Assembly (NCBI GenBank): GCA_031276775.1
Contig: JAISML010000165.1
Span: 1-9,374 of the forward strand
Source: Eubacteriales Family XIII. Incertae Sedis bacterium
GTDB taxonomy: Bacteria; Bacillota; Clostridia; Peptostreptococcales; Anaerovoracaceae
Length of the DNA: 9,374 bases
Direction: 5' to 3'
The notes under the pieces are model-generated. The model saw only the letters and a list, made by a program, of their open reading frames with translations. It did no database searches and was not told where the DNA came from. The position numbers and the translations under genes were made by a program. Positions 1 to 7,909 of the stretch are shown here, in pieces. Position 1 is the first letter of the stretch. Every line of letters begins with the position of its first letter.

Positions 1-1
1 C

Positions 2-3000
2 CGAGGTGGGGCTTTGTTTGATGTTGAACGCGCCGGACAGTTTTGTCCATGCCCCGGGCGCCGTGTCGCCCGCGGACAGCGTGATCCATTGGGACGGATA
101 CGGGTTCCCCTGCTCCGTACCTCCGTAGCCGAATACTTCGATCATCAATTCCGCCCTCGTGTTCTCAAGCGAGGAGGCGTAGGCGGATACCTGATAGTCC
201 CTGCCCGAGGCAAACCTGTAGCCTTCGACATTGTACGGGGCGCGGTGCCAAAACGCGTCTCGCCCGGACACGAGCAAACTCGCCGTCCCGGAATGGCTGT
301 AGGTCGTCACCTGGCGGAGCGTGACGCCTGCGGCGGCCGGATACCATTTGTCGACCGCATAGTCCGACGCGAAATCATTCGCTTCGATGGAAGCGTTCCG
401 GAACATGTTCCCGGCGTCGTCTTCCGGATTGGGCGCGCCCGTGTGACCGCCCGGTTTTTTCGGCGCGGGCCGATCGACTTCCTCAAGAAGGAAACTGTCC
501 GCGTACATGTCGGGTCTCAGATGCTTGGATTCGTCCGCCTCCCCCACCAAAATGCGAATCTCGGAGAGTCCGTGGACATTCACCAATTTAAACGATGGAA
601 GATCCTCGGCCGCCGCGAGGGCGGACATCTCGTTCAGCTGCGCGAGGACGGGGGAAAGAATGCTGAAAGAAGCGGGCTCCGACAGAGGGAACGGGGGCGG
701 GGAATCGAAGCCTTCCGGACCGTAGGTTACGGTGAGATCGAACTTCCCCGGATGCTCCGCGTTCGGCGCGGAGGTTATCCTGAAACTCCCCCCGATCCTG
801 TCCCATCCGCCCGTTCCCGTCCCGACGGGCGGGAAGCGCATCAAACCGTTTGGATACGCGTCGCCGAGGAGACCGCCTCCGTAGCCGTACACCTCGATGG
901 ACAATTGCGCGTTCAAGGCTTCGCGCGCGGACACATAGCCCGAAATATTGTAATCTTTGAGCAGGGAAATTTGGGAACCGTTGATGCTTTTCCAAGCCGA
1001 AACGGAGGAATTGACGCGGTCTCCGATCCTGAGACTTCCGCTCCCGCCGTGACTGTAGTCGGTCAACCGCGCAAGCGTCCCGACGCCGGGCAGGGTGTAC
1101 CATTTGTCATGCGTCCCCCAATCGGCGGCAAAATCATCGTCTTCAAACGATGCGTTTTGGATCAGATTGCCCTGCGTGTCTTGGGTGTCGCCGTATGAAC
1201 CGATGCCTGTGGGCCGGTCGGGGATTTCGCCGGATTTCGGCTTCAGCAGGAAGCTGTCCAACCAGAGATCGTTGGTGTCCTCCGTGTTGAAATACAGCTG
1301 CAACGAGAGATTCCCGTCCGCGGCCAAAAATTTGTGCGTCGCCCTGCCGTAGGTGAGCGTGTATTCATAATCCCCCGCCGTGGCGGTTGGTTCACGCGTA
1401 AGCATCAGCTCCGAGGAAAATTCGGTCCATCCGTCCGCGCGCTTCACCTCCCGCCACAGCGACAGGTTTACGGTTGCGCTTTTCCAATAGATGACGGAGT
1501 CCCATGCAAGGATCTGCATGCCCATCAGCGCCCGCGTGTCGTCCGGAACGCCGATGAAACCGCTGACGTCGTATTTTTTGCCGAGCATGAGATCGGCTCC
1601 ATTGATCTTGTATCTCGGACTTTGGGCGCCTGTCGTGCGTCCGGTCATTTTCAAGCTGTGCGCGCCGCTGTGGCTGTACGTATCGTCGCGCGCAACGGTG
1701 GGTCCGGAAGCGCTCGGATACCAGGTGCCTGCGGCAGCCGCGGCCGGAGTTCCAAAGTTCCCTTCGTTTTCAAAACTCGCGTTGTTGATCATATTCTCGG
1801 GGTCGTCGGCGGGGTTGGGCGCGTTCGCGTGTCCCGAGGGCGGCGCCGCGACCTCCGGCTTGAGCAGAAAGCTGTCCAAATACAGGTCGGTGCGGGGCGT
1901 CGCCTCGCCGTAGGCTTCCTGCACGTAGATCCGGACGGACGACAGCCCTTTCACATGCGTGACCGTGAGCGGGGACGCCAAACCCGACGCGTCGTGCGTG
2001 ATCTCCAGATCGTAGAAGCCCTCGTCCGCGTTGGCGACCTGCTTCACCTTGAACGTGCCGCCCAAAGCCGCCCACTGTCCGGGCGCGGTATCGACCGCCG
2101 GCCAGACGACGGACGCGGACGGGTAACCGTTGCCGTCGCCTCCTCCGCCGTAACCGAAGACCTCCACCCGCAATTCCGCCCTCGCGGCTTCGAGTGAAGA
2201 CGCGTAGCAGGAAAGCTGATGGTTCTTGTTTTGCGCGAACTTCCCGGGCTCCACGTTGTATTCGGCGCGATGCCAGAACAGATTTCGCCCCGAGACGCGC
2301 AAGCTCGCCGCTCCCGAATGGCTGTAAGACGTGTCCCGCGCAAGCGTGGCTCCGTTGGGGTACCACTTGCCGGTCGTCATGCCGGCCGAAAAATCGTCCG
2401 CTTCGACGGAAGCGTTGTTAAAGATGTTGTCGGGATCGTTGGCGGGGTTGGGCGCGTTCGCGTGTCCCGAGGGCGGCGGCGCGGCGGTTTGTTTCAGCAG
2501 GAAGCTGTCGATCCAAAAGTCGTCCGTGCCGGCCGTGTTGAAATAGAAATTCAGGAGAAAATTGTCGACGCCCCTAAAATCCTGCGTCTGCCCGCCATAG
2601 GTCAGCGTATAGGCATACTCGTTTCCGACGTCGGTCGTCGCGCGCGCAAGGCGCAACGTCGTGGCAAACTCCGACCAATTGCCCCCCGTCACGGTTTTCC
2701 ATGCATTCAAAGTGATGAACGCGCTTCTCCATCCTTCGCTTGCGTTCCAGTAGATGATTTCCATCCCAAAGAGCATGTCCGTGTTGTTCACGGCATAGGC
2801 AAAGCCGCCGAGATCGTAATCTTTCCCGGGTACGAGATCGGAACCGGCGATCCGATAGACCGCACTGTGATAAGTTTCCGTGCGCCCGGAAACCTTGAGA
2901 CTGTATGTGCCGGCATGGCTGTACGCGGTGTCGCGCGTGAGCGGACCGGAATAGTTCGGAAACCACTTCCCCGCAGCGGCGTCCGTTTGGATATGGGCGT

Positions 3001-3193
3001 CCTCCTCAAACTCCGCGTTTTGGATGAGATTGCCCCCGATCTGATCGGTGCGCCCGTCCGCCGCGTAGACTGCTCCGGACAACGGCGTCCCCGGGACGCA
3101 AGGGATGAACGGGATGAGAAGCGCGAAGATCAGAATGCCGACCATCGGCTTTGACGCTTTGCCGCGCATGAGCGGATTTTTGTTGTGATACAT
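2..3193 (-). CDS. Very large secreted multi-CBM (CBM_4_9-like) carbohydrate-binding protein, C-terminus beyond the left edge
   Basis: I translated this frame codon by codon from the ATG at 3193 and found 1064 codons without a stop before the window ends. An AGGTGG ribosome site lies 5 to 7 bases before the ATG. Residues 1 to about 44 form a signal peptide: basic start, hydrophobic core around MVGILIFALLIPF, likely cleavage after AVYA. Five jelly-roll-like modules follow at about 55-234, 256-445, 467-651, 676-904 and 929 onward (cut). Each opens with N-(L/M/I)-(I/F)-x-N-A-x-(F/V/I)-E, carries a KWYP-like and a YSHSG..SL motif, and the four complete ones end in DSFLL(K/E). This pattern fits the CBM_4_9 family (PF02018), whose members bind glycan chains. 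Modules 1 and 3 form one subtype (YFNT, DxW before DSFLL); 2, 4 and 5 form another ((V/I)E(V/T)xGYGG type loop). Linkers resemble PPSGHANAPNPADDPEN. No catalytic domain is visible; one may lie beyond the edge, as in modular xylanases, or the protein may be a surface binder. It follows the transport operon by 164 bp. Confidence 0.9.
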   Translation of the reverse strand, partial: MYHNKNPLMRGKASKPMVGILIFALLIPFIPCVPGTPLSGAVYAADGRTDQIGGNLIQNAEFEEDAHIQTDAAAGKWFPNYSGPLTRDTAYSHAGTYSLKVSGRTETYHSAVYRIAGSDLVPGKDYDLGGFAYAVNNTDMLFGMEIIYWNASEGWRSAFITLNAWKTVTGGNWSEFATTLRLARATTDVGNEYAYTLTYGGQTQDFRGVDNFLLNFYFNTAGTDDFWIDSFLLKQTAAPPPSGHANAPNPANDPDNIFNNASVEADDFSAGMTTGKWYPNGATLARDTSYSHSGAASLRVSGRNLFWHRAEYNVEPGKFAQNKNHQLSCYASSLEAARAELRVEVFGYGGGGDGNGYPSASVVWPAVDTAPGQWAALGGTFKVKQVANADEGFYDLEITHDASGLASPLTVTHVKGLSSVRIYVQEAYGEATPRTDLYLDSFLLKPEVAAPPSGHANAPNPADDPENMINNASFENEGNFGTPAAAAAGTWYPSASGPTVARDDTYSHSGAHSLKMTGRTTGAQSPRYKINGADLMLGKKYDVSGFIGVPDDTRALMGMQILAWDSVIYWKSATVNLSLWREVKRADGWTEFSSELMLTREPTATAGDYEYTLTYGRATHKFLAADGNLSLQLYFNTEDTNDLWLDSFLLKPKSGEIPDRPTGIGSYGDTQDTQGNLIQNASFEDDDFAADWGTHDKWYTLPGVGTLARLTDYSHGGSGSLRIGDRVNSSVSAWKSINGSQISLLKDYNISGYVSAREALNAQLSIEVYGYGGGLLGDAYPNGLMRFPPVGTGTGGWDRIGGSFRITSAPNAEHPGKFDLTVTYGPEGFDSPPPFPLSEPASFSILSPVLAQLNEMSALAAAEDLPSFKLVNVHGLSEIRILVGEADESKHLRPDMYADSFLLEEVDRPAPKKPGGHTGAPNPEDDAGNMFRNASIEANDFASDYAVDKWYPAAAGVTLRQVTTYSHSGTASLLVSGRDAFWHRAPYNVEGYRFASGRDYQVSAYASSLENTRAELMIEVFGYGGTEQGNPYPSQWITLSAGDTAPGAWTKLSGAFNIKQSPTS
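1808..1845. repeat. 38-bp direct repeat, copy 1 (linker between CBM modules 2 and 3)
   Basis: These 38 bases are identical to 2441-2478 and lie in the same reading frame, 633 bp (211 codons) apart. They encode the Pro/Ser/Gly/His/Ala/Asn linker between modules of the large CBM protein. The flanking module DNA is much less alike, so the linker has either been copied recently or kept uniform by recombination. Confidence 0.9.
2441..2478. repeat. 38-bp direct repeat, copy 2 (linker between CBM modules 1 and 2)
   Basis: Second exact copy of the 38-base linker repeat also found at 1808-1845. It encodes the linker joining module 1 to module 2 of the secreted CBM protein. Confidence 0.9.
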
Positions 3194-3292
3194 CGTTTCC
3201 ACCTACCCTTCCTTGAAAATCGAAGCGCCGAATGCCTGCAGACCAAGGATCCTTTCCCTGCAAGCTTGTGCAAAATGACTCTTTGTTTTGAA

Positions 3293-3304
3293 CGTAACGT
3301 TTCG
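3293..3304. promoter_or_regulatory. Putative LacI-family operator, copy upstream of the CBM gene
   Basis: The + strand reads CGTAACGTTTCG, identical over 12 bases and in the same orientation to 7912-7923 in the promoter of the transport operon. It is a palindrome centred on the CpG of AACGTT with one mismatched pair, the shape typical of LacI-family operators. It lies in the 164-bp gap between the solute-binding gene and the CBM gene, about 100 bp before the CBM start codon. I found no convincing -35/-10 pair beside it, so the CBM promoter is not placed. Nothing else recognisable was seen in 3194-3357; the short palindromes AAGGATCCTT (3245-3254) and CAAGCTTG (3261-3268) have no T-tract and do not look like terminators. 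Confidence 0.6.
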
Positions 3305-3357
3305 GTGTCACGCGCAAAACGCTCCCGGATATGTCTGTCGTTCTGTCTGCCCTGCGC

Positions 3358-4872
3358 TTACTGCGCCGCCTTCCATGCATCCAGCTGTTTCTGCATTTCC
3401 CCGATGATCTTGTCGGCGCCGCTCTCTTTCAGGCGCGAGAGGAAAGCCGCCAGCCGTTCATCGGTCTTTTCCTGATAAACGCCGCTGACCAAGGGATACC
3501 AGAATTCCGTGAAGACCGCTTCGCAATTGGATATCTCCACGCGTACGGGTTCGGGATCGAAGACAAAGCCGACGATGGGCGAATACTCCGCTCCGTCGTT
3601 GATCCCGTCGGTCTGCTCCCACACATCGTCCGGATAGCCGGGCAGGAGATAGGAATTGAATTGATCCCCAAACTCCCACGCGATGTTTACCGCGTAGCCG
3701 GAATCGATGATCGGTTCTATCCTGTTCTCCCCTGTTTTGCGGTAATGCTGTCCTTCGACGCCGTAGCAGATGAGATTGTACAGCTCTTTGTCGGTGTTGA
3801 GCAGTTCTATGAATTTGATCGCGCGAATGGGGTTTTCCGATGTCGCGCTCACGCCCGTCATGGACGAATGTATCCAGTTGGACTACATATAAGACGGTCC
3901 GATGGGAAAACAGATCGACGCGCGTCCTTTGCGCCGCAGCGTATCCTCGCCTTCCTGACTCGGTTTCCACGTGGATGAAAGCAAACCGTACGATTTGGAA
4001 AAATCGAAAGCGGCCGTCAACGCGTCGGCGGGGATGTACCCTTTTTTGTACCAGTCCACGCTGTATTTCAAGGCGTTCCTGAATTTTTCGCTCTCAAATT
4101 GATTGATGACCGCCGGTTTGTCCGCAGACACATCCACCACACCCGGGCAGGACGCGCCGTTGATGTCGTCGAAGCCAAAAAAGGCGATCAGCCCCTGCGG
4201 GTCATAGCCTTGCGTGATGTTCGCGCGGTCTGCGCCGTTGTTGTAACAATAGGCCAAAAATTCGGTAAAGCCGTCCAAGGTTTTAAAATCCTCCTGCGTC
4301 ATGCCGGAAGCCTCGTACATCGCCCTGTCCAACGTGACGCCCGGAGTGCGGGCCATGATCTGCCGGTTGATGCTGCCGTAGATCCGTCCTTCCACCCGCG
4401 CGGCGGACCAAATGCGCTCATCGTAGAGCGCCCAAGTCTTCGGAGCGTATTCGGGCAACAGATCGGTGATGTCCCAAAACCCTTCCAACCGTACATTCTT
4501 GGCATAGTTGTTCATCCAAGGACTCGTAAAACAGAGATCGAATTTGTCGCCCGCGTTCACCACCAATTGCATGCGGTTTTCATAGTCGCCGACCAGAACG
4601 GGATGAAGCTTGACGGTCGCGTTGATCTTTTTTGTCACGATCCTGTTGATCTCCGCCTCCACCAACGACAGGTCTTTCGGAATGCCCGCCGCCTCCACGG
4701 CGATCCAGTAGTCGATCTCATAAGGCTGCGATTCATCATCGGTCAAATTCCCCGATCCGTCGTTGATCGCGACGCCGCCTTTGTCCCCCGAACAACCCGC
4801 GAGCAGGAAGCAAAACATACAAAGGCAGAACGCTGCCGCCGCTTTCTTTTTTGTGATTCTTCCCCGCATCAT
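3358..4872 (-). pseudogene. LplA-type extracellular sugar-binding lipoprotein of an ABC importer, interrupted by one in-frame TAG
   Basis: This is the solute-binding partner of the two permeases encoded just upstream. Residues 1-27 are a lipoprotein signal: basic start (RGRITKKK), hydrophobic stretch and lipobox LAGC with the lipid-anchored Cys27. The N-terminal half has features of the LplA/family-1 binding proteins (YWIAVEAAGIP, DYENRMQLVVNAGDKFDLCF). The C-terminal half has ENPIRAIKFIELLNTDKEL, YGVEGQHY and WEFGDQFN, typical of this branch (DUF3502-like C-terminus). The frame is broken only by a TAG at 3885-3883, codon 330 of 504. Codons before it (4872-3886) and after it (3882-3358) are in the same frame with no other stop, and the full length suits the family. 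The gene may be a recent nonsense mutant, a sequencing error, or read through. The ATG at 3861 after the TAG lacks a ribosome site. The start at 4872 (or 4869; the gene opens ATGATG) follows GGGGAGG; the gap to the permease stop is 26 bp. Confidence 0.85.
3883..3885 (-). other. In-frame amber (TAG) codon inside the solute-binding protein gene
   Basis: On the minus strand the reading is GGA CCG TCT TAT ATG TAG TCC AAC TGG ATA: G-P-S-Y-M-stop-S-N-W-I. The next residues (HSSMTGVSATSENP) continue the family pattern with no gap. A single change from CAG (Gln) or TGG (Trp), among others, would create it. No classical leaky context (TAG followed by CAR YYA) is present. Confidence 0.9.
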
Positions 4873-4898
4873 AACATACCTCCCCTAAACAGTTTGTG

Positions 4899-5789
4899 TT
4901 ACTCTTTCAGCGCGCCCGCGGTCAGACCGCGCACAAAATATTTTTGAAAAAACGAAAACACGAACAGCATCGGTCCCGTGGCGATCACGCACATCGCGAA
5001 CATCAGCGATTTGTCCGGCAGATCGGCCGCCGAGATCATACCGCCGCTCACCACCGCGTTCTGCTGTACATATTGAACATAGTTTACAAGTTGGTTGAGC
5101 AAAAGCTGCAACGGGGTGAGCTTCGGATCTTCGAGGAACAGGAGTCCCGTGAACGTATCGTTCCAATAAAGCAGGATGATGAAAAACGTCACCGTCGCAA
5201 TGCCGGCCTTGGACAGGGGGATGCCGATCCGAAACAGCATCGTCCACTCGCCCGCCCCGTCGATCACGGCCGATTCGTAGAGGGATCGGGGCACGCCCTG
5301 AAAAAACACCCGCATGATAAACACATTCCCGGGCACGATCAAAAGCGGCAGGATCAACACCCAGATCGTGTCGTAAAGATGCAGATAGTTTTTCAGCAGG
5401 AGATAGGTGGGCACCAGACCGCCGTTGAAAAGCATGGTGAAAAAAAGATAGAACGACATGGGCCGCCGCCAACGAAAATCCTGCTTGGAAAGCGGATAGG
5501 CGATCAGCACCGTCAGCAAAAGATTCAAGACCGTACCGACGACGGTGACGAATACCGTAACCCCGTAGGCGTTCAGGATATCATCCGGATACTGAAAGGC
5601 GTAGCGATACGCTTCGAGCGAAAATTCGCGCGGAAAGAAACCGATGCCGTACTCTTTGAGCGCCTCCTCGTCGGAAAAGGAGGAGGACAGGACGAGCGCA
5701 AACGGCAGGATGCAGAACAGGACAAAAGCGATGAGCGCCGCGTATATGACAATGGATGACAAGGTGGGTTTCCTTTTGTGCATCATCAT
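4899..5789 (-). CDS. ABC sugar importer permease, YtcP/MalG-type
   Basis: A 296-residue inner-membrane permease, one of the two subunits that form the sugar channel. About six membrane segments are visible, near residues 11-35, 76-98, 112-131, 141-162, 197-215 and 262-282. The cytoplasmic EAA loop that docks on the ATPase is ESAVIDGAGEWTMLFRIGIP (172-191), with the expected Gly178 and the I-x-x-P spacing. MLFNGGLVPTYLL (119-131) and the C-terminal KYFVRGLTAGALKE are typical of the YtcP/LplC group. The gene starts 9 bp after the first permease, whose stop codon overlaps the ribosome site (AGGAAGGCGGG); three ATG codons in a row (5789-5781) leave the exact start open by two residues. It ends in TAA. 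No ATPase gene is present, which is usual because these importers share an MsmX-like ATPase encoded elsewhere. The substrate is not readable from sequence. Confidence 0.95.
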   Translation of the reverse strand: MMMHKRKPTLSSIVIYAALIAFVLFCILPFALVLSSSFSDEEALKEYGIGFFPREFSLEAYRYAFQYPDDILNAYGVTVFVTVVGTVLNLLLTVLIAYPLSKQDFRWRRPMSFYLFFTMLFNGGLVPTYLLLKNYLHLYDTIWVLILPLLIVPGNVFIMRVFFQGVPRSLYESAVIDGAGEWTMLFRIGIPLSKAGIATVTFFIILLYWNDTFTGLLFLEDPKLTPLQLLLNQLVNYVQYVQQNAVVSGGMISAADLPDKSLMFAMCVIATGPMLFVFSFFQKYFVRGLTAGALKE

Positions 5790-5798
5790 CCCGCCTTC

Positions 5799-6731
5799 CT
5801 AAAACAGCGCGGACTGCGGCTCGAAGCGTTTGCTGATCCTGTTCGCCGCGACGCTGAACACCAAACCCACCACCGACTGGAACAGTCCGATTGCGGCCGC
5901 AATGGCGAAATCCCCGTCCTGACTCAAGGCGCGGAACACATAGGTGTCGATGACGTCCGTGGTCGGAAAGAGAGGCCCGCTGTTGCGCGTCGTAAAGAAG
6001 ATCATGTTGAAATCGCAGTGTATGATGTTCGCGAACGACATGATCGTAAGGACGAAAATCATGGTTTTCAGGTACGGTACGCTGATGTAACGCATCTTTT
6101 GCCATCGGTTCGCCCCGTCGATGTCGGCAGCCTCGTAGACGCTGCGATCGGCGTTCATCAGCGTCGTATAATAGATGATGCCGCTGACGCCGCCCATCTT
6201 CCACGCGTTTACGAGCGTCAGAATGAGCGGCCAATATTTGCTTTCCATGTAGAACGCGACGGTCTCTCCCGTCATTTTTTCGATCAGCGCCGTGACGAAG
6301 CCCGCGGAATCCAGCATGCTCAGGAGGATCATGCCCGCCAACGCCCATGAAATAAAGTACGGAAAGAAAAACGTGGTCTGCGAAATCTTCAGGAATCGCT
6401 TGTTCGTGACTTCAAACAGGAACAGACCAAGGACAACCGCCACGATCAAGCCCGTGGAGATGAACAATATGTTCAGAAACAGGGTGTTGAAAAGGATGCG
6501 GTAAAAGTTCGACGACGCGATCAAATAGCGGAAATTGTCGAAACCGACGAATTCGCTCAAAAATCCCGTCCTCGGTTTGTAATCCTGAAACGCGATGACG
6601 ATGCCGACCATGGGAAGATAGGAAAAGACGAATATCTTGATCAAAGCGGGCGAAGACATCAGCAAAAGCCGACGGTCGGATTTGCCGTGCAGCATGCTGC
6701 GTTTTTTGGATTTTGACATCGTTTTTTTCAT
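5799..6731 (-). CDS. ABC sugar importer permease, LplB/MalF-type
   Basis: A 310-residue inner-membrane permease, partner of the YtcP-type subunit that follows. A basic N-terminus (MKKTMSKSKKRSMLHGKSDRR) precedes about six membrane segments near residues 29-49, 80-105, 120-141, 168-189, 222-242 and 275-297. The EAA loop EAADIDGANRWQKMRYISVP (200-219) is complete. AFQDYKPRTGF and VGFDNFRYL are hallmarks of the LplB branch of MalF-like permeases, and the C-terminus (ISKRFEPQSALF) is where this family normally ends. I chose the ATG at 6731 because GGGAGG sits 8 bases before it; the longer frame opens only at a TTG (6773) inside the upstream gene without a ribosome site. The gap to the GH172 gene is 28 bp. 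It ends in TAG, and that frame continues into the next permease, but the normal C-terminus argues that this TAG is a true stop. Confidence 0.95.
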   Translation of the reverse strand: MKKTMSKSKKRSMLHGKSDRRLLLMSSPALIKIFVFSYLPMVGIVIAFQDYKPRTGFLSEFVGFDNFRYLIASSNFYRILFNTLFLNILFISTGLIVAVVLGLFLFEVTNKRFLKISQTTFFFPYFISWALAGMILLSMLDSAGFVTALIEKMTGETVAFYMESKYWPLILTLVNAWKMGGVSGIIYYTTLMNADRSVYEAADIDGANRWQKMRYISVPYLKTMIFVLTIMSFANIIHCDFNMIFFTTRNSGPLFPTTDVIDTYVFRALSQDGDFAIAAAIGLFQSVVGLVFSVAANRISKRFEPQSALF

Positions 6732-6759
6732 CGTCTCATCCTCCCGTCGCGTTGCGCCA

Positions 6760-7836
6760 TCAGACAACTTCAAGGTACTCTTTCGTCAGTTCCGCACCGG
6801 GGATCCCGTTCTTTTCTTCCAAATACAGGAACGCGGACGATGCGATGTCATCCTGCAAAGGAAGGTATTCCTTTCCGGTTTCCCGCCATCCCAGCGCCTG
6901 CACCGTGACGCGCAGATCCGTTTCAAAACAGATGGTATCCGGAATATGCCAACGGTACATGCCAAACCGCTGCTGAGAACGATAAAGCCCGTCCGGACGG
7001 ATCACCTGCGGCAATCCCAAAAACGCGGTGGAATATTCCCTGTACGCCCCGCCCATGTCAAAGTTCCACGCGCCGCCGAAGTAGTCTTCCGTGCCGGTGC
7101 CGCAGACGGTGGGGAATTCATCGTCCCCGTCGATATAGAATTTGACTTCGCCCTCGCCCCACCAACCGTTGCTGTTCGACTGCCACGCGAGGTAGGCGCC
7201 GACATAATGGCCTCTGCCCCTGACGCCGTCCGCGATGGTGTGGACGGATTTGTACGGAAGCGGTTTCGAACGGTTGAACACCGCGTGGAAATACCCCGTT
7301 CGCTCCGGCGGATCGCACAAAAGATAATCCACCTGGTAGTAAACCACGGCATCGGCGTCGGACAGATTTCGAATCAGCAATTGCGCCCTTTCAAAAAAAG
7401 GCATGGGAAAATAGGAATTGAAACCGCCCGCGGGATTCACCGCGATCGGCAGCGAGTTGACCAAGGCGAGATCGCACCAACCGTTGCAGAAGAAATCCCC
7501 CACGGGTATGCGGACGGCGGGCGTGGCGGCGTCGTCCCAATAGAATTCAAACACGAGCGAGCGATAGCGGGCGGGTTCCGTCGTCAGCCATATATGGGAA
7601 ATTTTACCCCTTCCCTTGACGTCCGCGAGGATACGGGAACTGTCCGCGGGAATCACGATGCTGGGAGAGACTTTCCATCCGACGCCGAGTTTCGACGCCG
7701 GCAGAACGCCGGTCCCCGTTTCGGCTCTGCCGCCCATCCCTTTGCCGCCCGTGGGATTCTCCGCACTGACAGAACGGGACTTCGCGCCCGAAAGTTGTGT
7801 GATACCGTCCAAACCCCATTCAAACCCTGCCGTCAT
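6760..7836 (-). CDS. GH172 (DUF2961) glycoside hydrolase, cytoplasmic
   Basis: A 358-residue protein of the DUF2961 family, now glycoside hydrolase family 172. Characterised members act on alpha-D-fructofuranosides, difructose dianhydride I or D-arabinofuranosides. Family signatures are the N-terminal SVSAENPTGGKGMGG (22-36) and the active-site region with NGWWGEGEVKF (222-233) and GTGTEDYFGGAWNF (246-259). Glu228/Glu230 and Glu250 are the likely catalytic candidates, judged by position in the motif only. No signal peptide or membrane segment is seen, so it should act inside the cell on sugars brought in by the importer encoded next. Family proteins are often near this length and form oligomers. 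I chose the ATG at 7836 because GAGGGG precedes it by 10 bases and the family N-terminus begins there; an upstream in-frame ATG at 7905 lacks a ribosome site and would sit only about 20 bases from the predicted transcription start. It is the first gene of the operon. The exact substrate is unknown. Confidence 0.9.
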   Translation of the reverse strand: MTAGFEWGLDGITQLSGAKSRSVSAENPTGGKGMGGRAETGTGVLPASKLGVGWKVSPSIVIPADSSRILADVKGRGKISHIWLTTEPARYRSLVFEFYWDDAATPAVRIPVGDFFCNGWCDLALVNSLPIAVNPAGGFNSYFPMPFFERAQLLIRNLSDADAVVYYQVDYLLCDPPERTGYFHAVFNRSKPLPYKSVHTIADGVRGRGHYVGAYLAWQSNSNGWWGEGEVKFYIDGDDEFPTVCGTGTEDYFGGAWNFDMGGAYREYSTAFLGLPQVIRPDGLYRSQQRFGMYRWHIPDTICFETDLRVTVQALGWRETGKEYLPLQDDIASSAFLYLEEKNGIPGAELTKEYLEVV

Positions 7837-7909
7837 GCTCAAACATCCCCTCTGTTTTGATCCGGATTCGTTCACGCACCGAGCTTCCGCAACGAAAATT
7901 CGCATCTAT

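Noticed and set aside
14..3154. Long plus-strand open frames at 14-1198, 1334-2197 and 2219-3154.
   Set aside because: They lie opposite one continuous 1064-codon minus-strand frame with a signal peptide and five repeated modules. Their translations are Arg/Gly/Val-rich with no domain pattern, as expected from the antisense of GC-rich coding DNA.
3241..3270. Short palindromes (AAGGATCCTT, CAAGCTTG) as a terminator between the binding-protein and CBM genes.
   Set aside because: They have no loop or following T-tract, and are common short palindromes.
3358..3861. A separate gene starting at the ATG at 3861 after the amber codon.
   Set aside because: No ribosome site precedes this ATG, and the sequence is plainly the C-terminal half of the binding protein in the same frame.
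3358..6731. Genome-wide reassignment of TAG to a sense codon.
   Set aside because: The first permease ends in TAG exactly at its family-typical C-terminus with a ribosome site overlapping the stop, so TAG seems to terminate there. Other genes here end in TAA or TGA, which is too few to decide the matter but gives no support.
6732..6773. Longer N-terminus for the first permease.
   Set aside because: It would begin with TTG inside the GH172 gene with no ribosome site, while the ATG at 6731 has GGGAGG at 8 bases.
4099..7860. Plus-strand open frames at 4099-4947, 4896-5759, 5778-6350 and 6637-7860.
   Set aside because: Each is antisense to a well-recognised minus-strand gene (binding protein, permeases, GH172) and has no recognisable motif or membrane pattern.
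7837..7905. Longer N-terminus for the GH172 protein from the ATG at 7905.
   Set aside because: No ribosome site, only about 20 bases from the predicted transcription start, and the added residues do not look like family sequence or a signal peptide.
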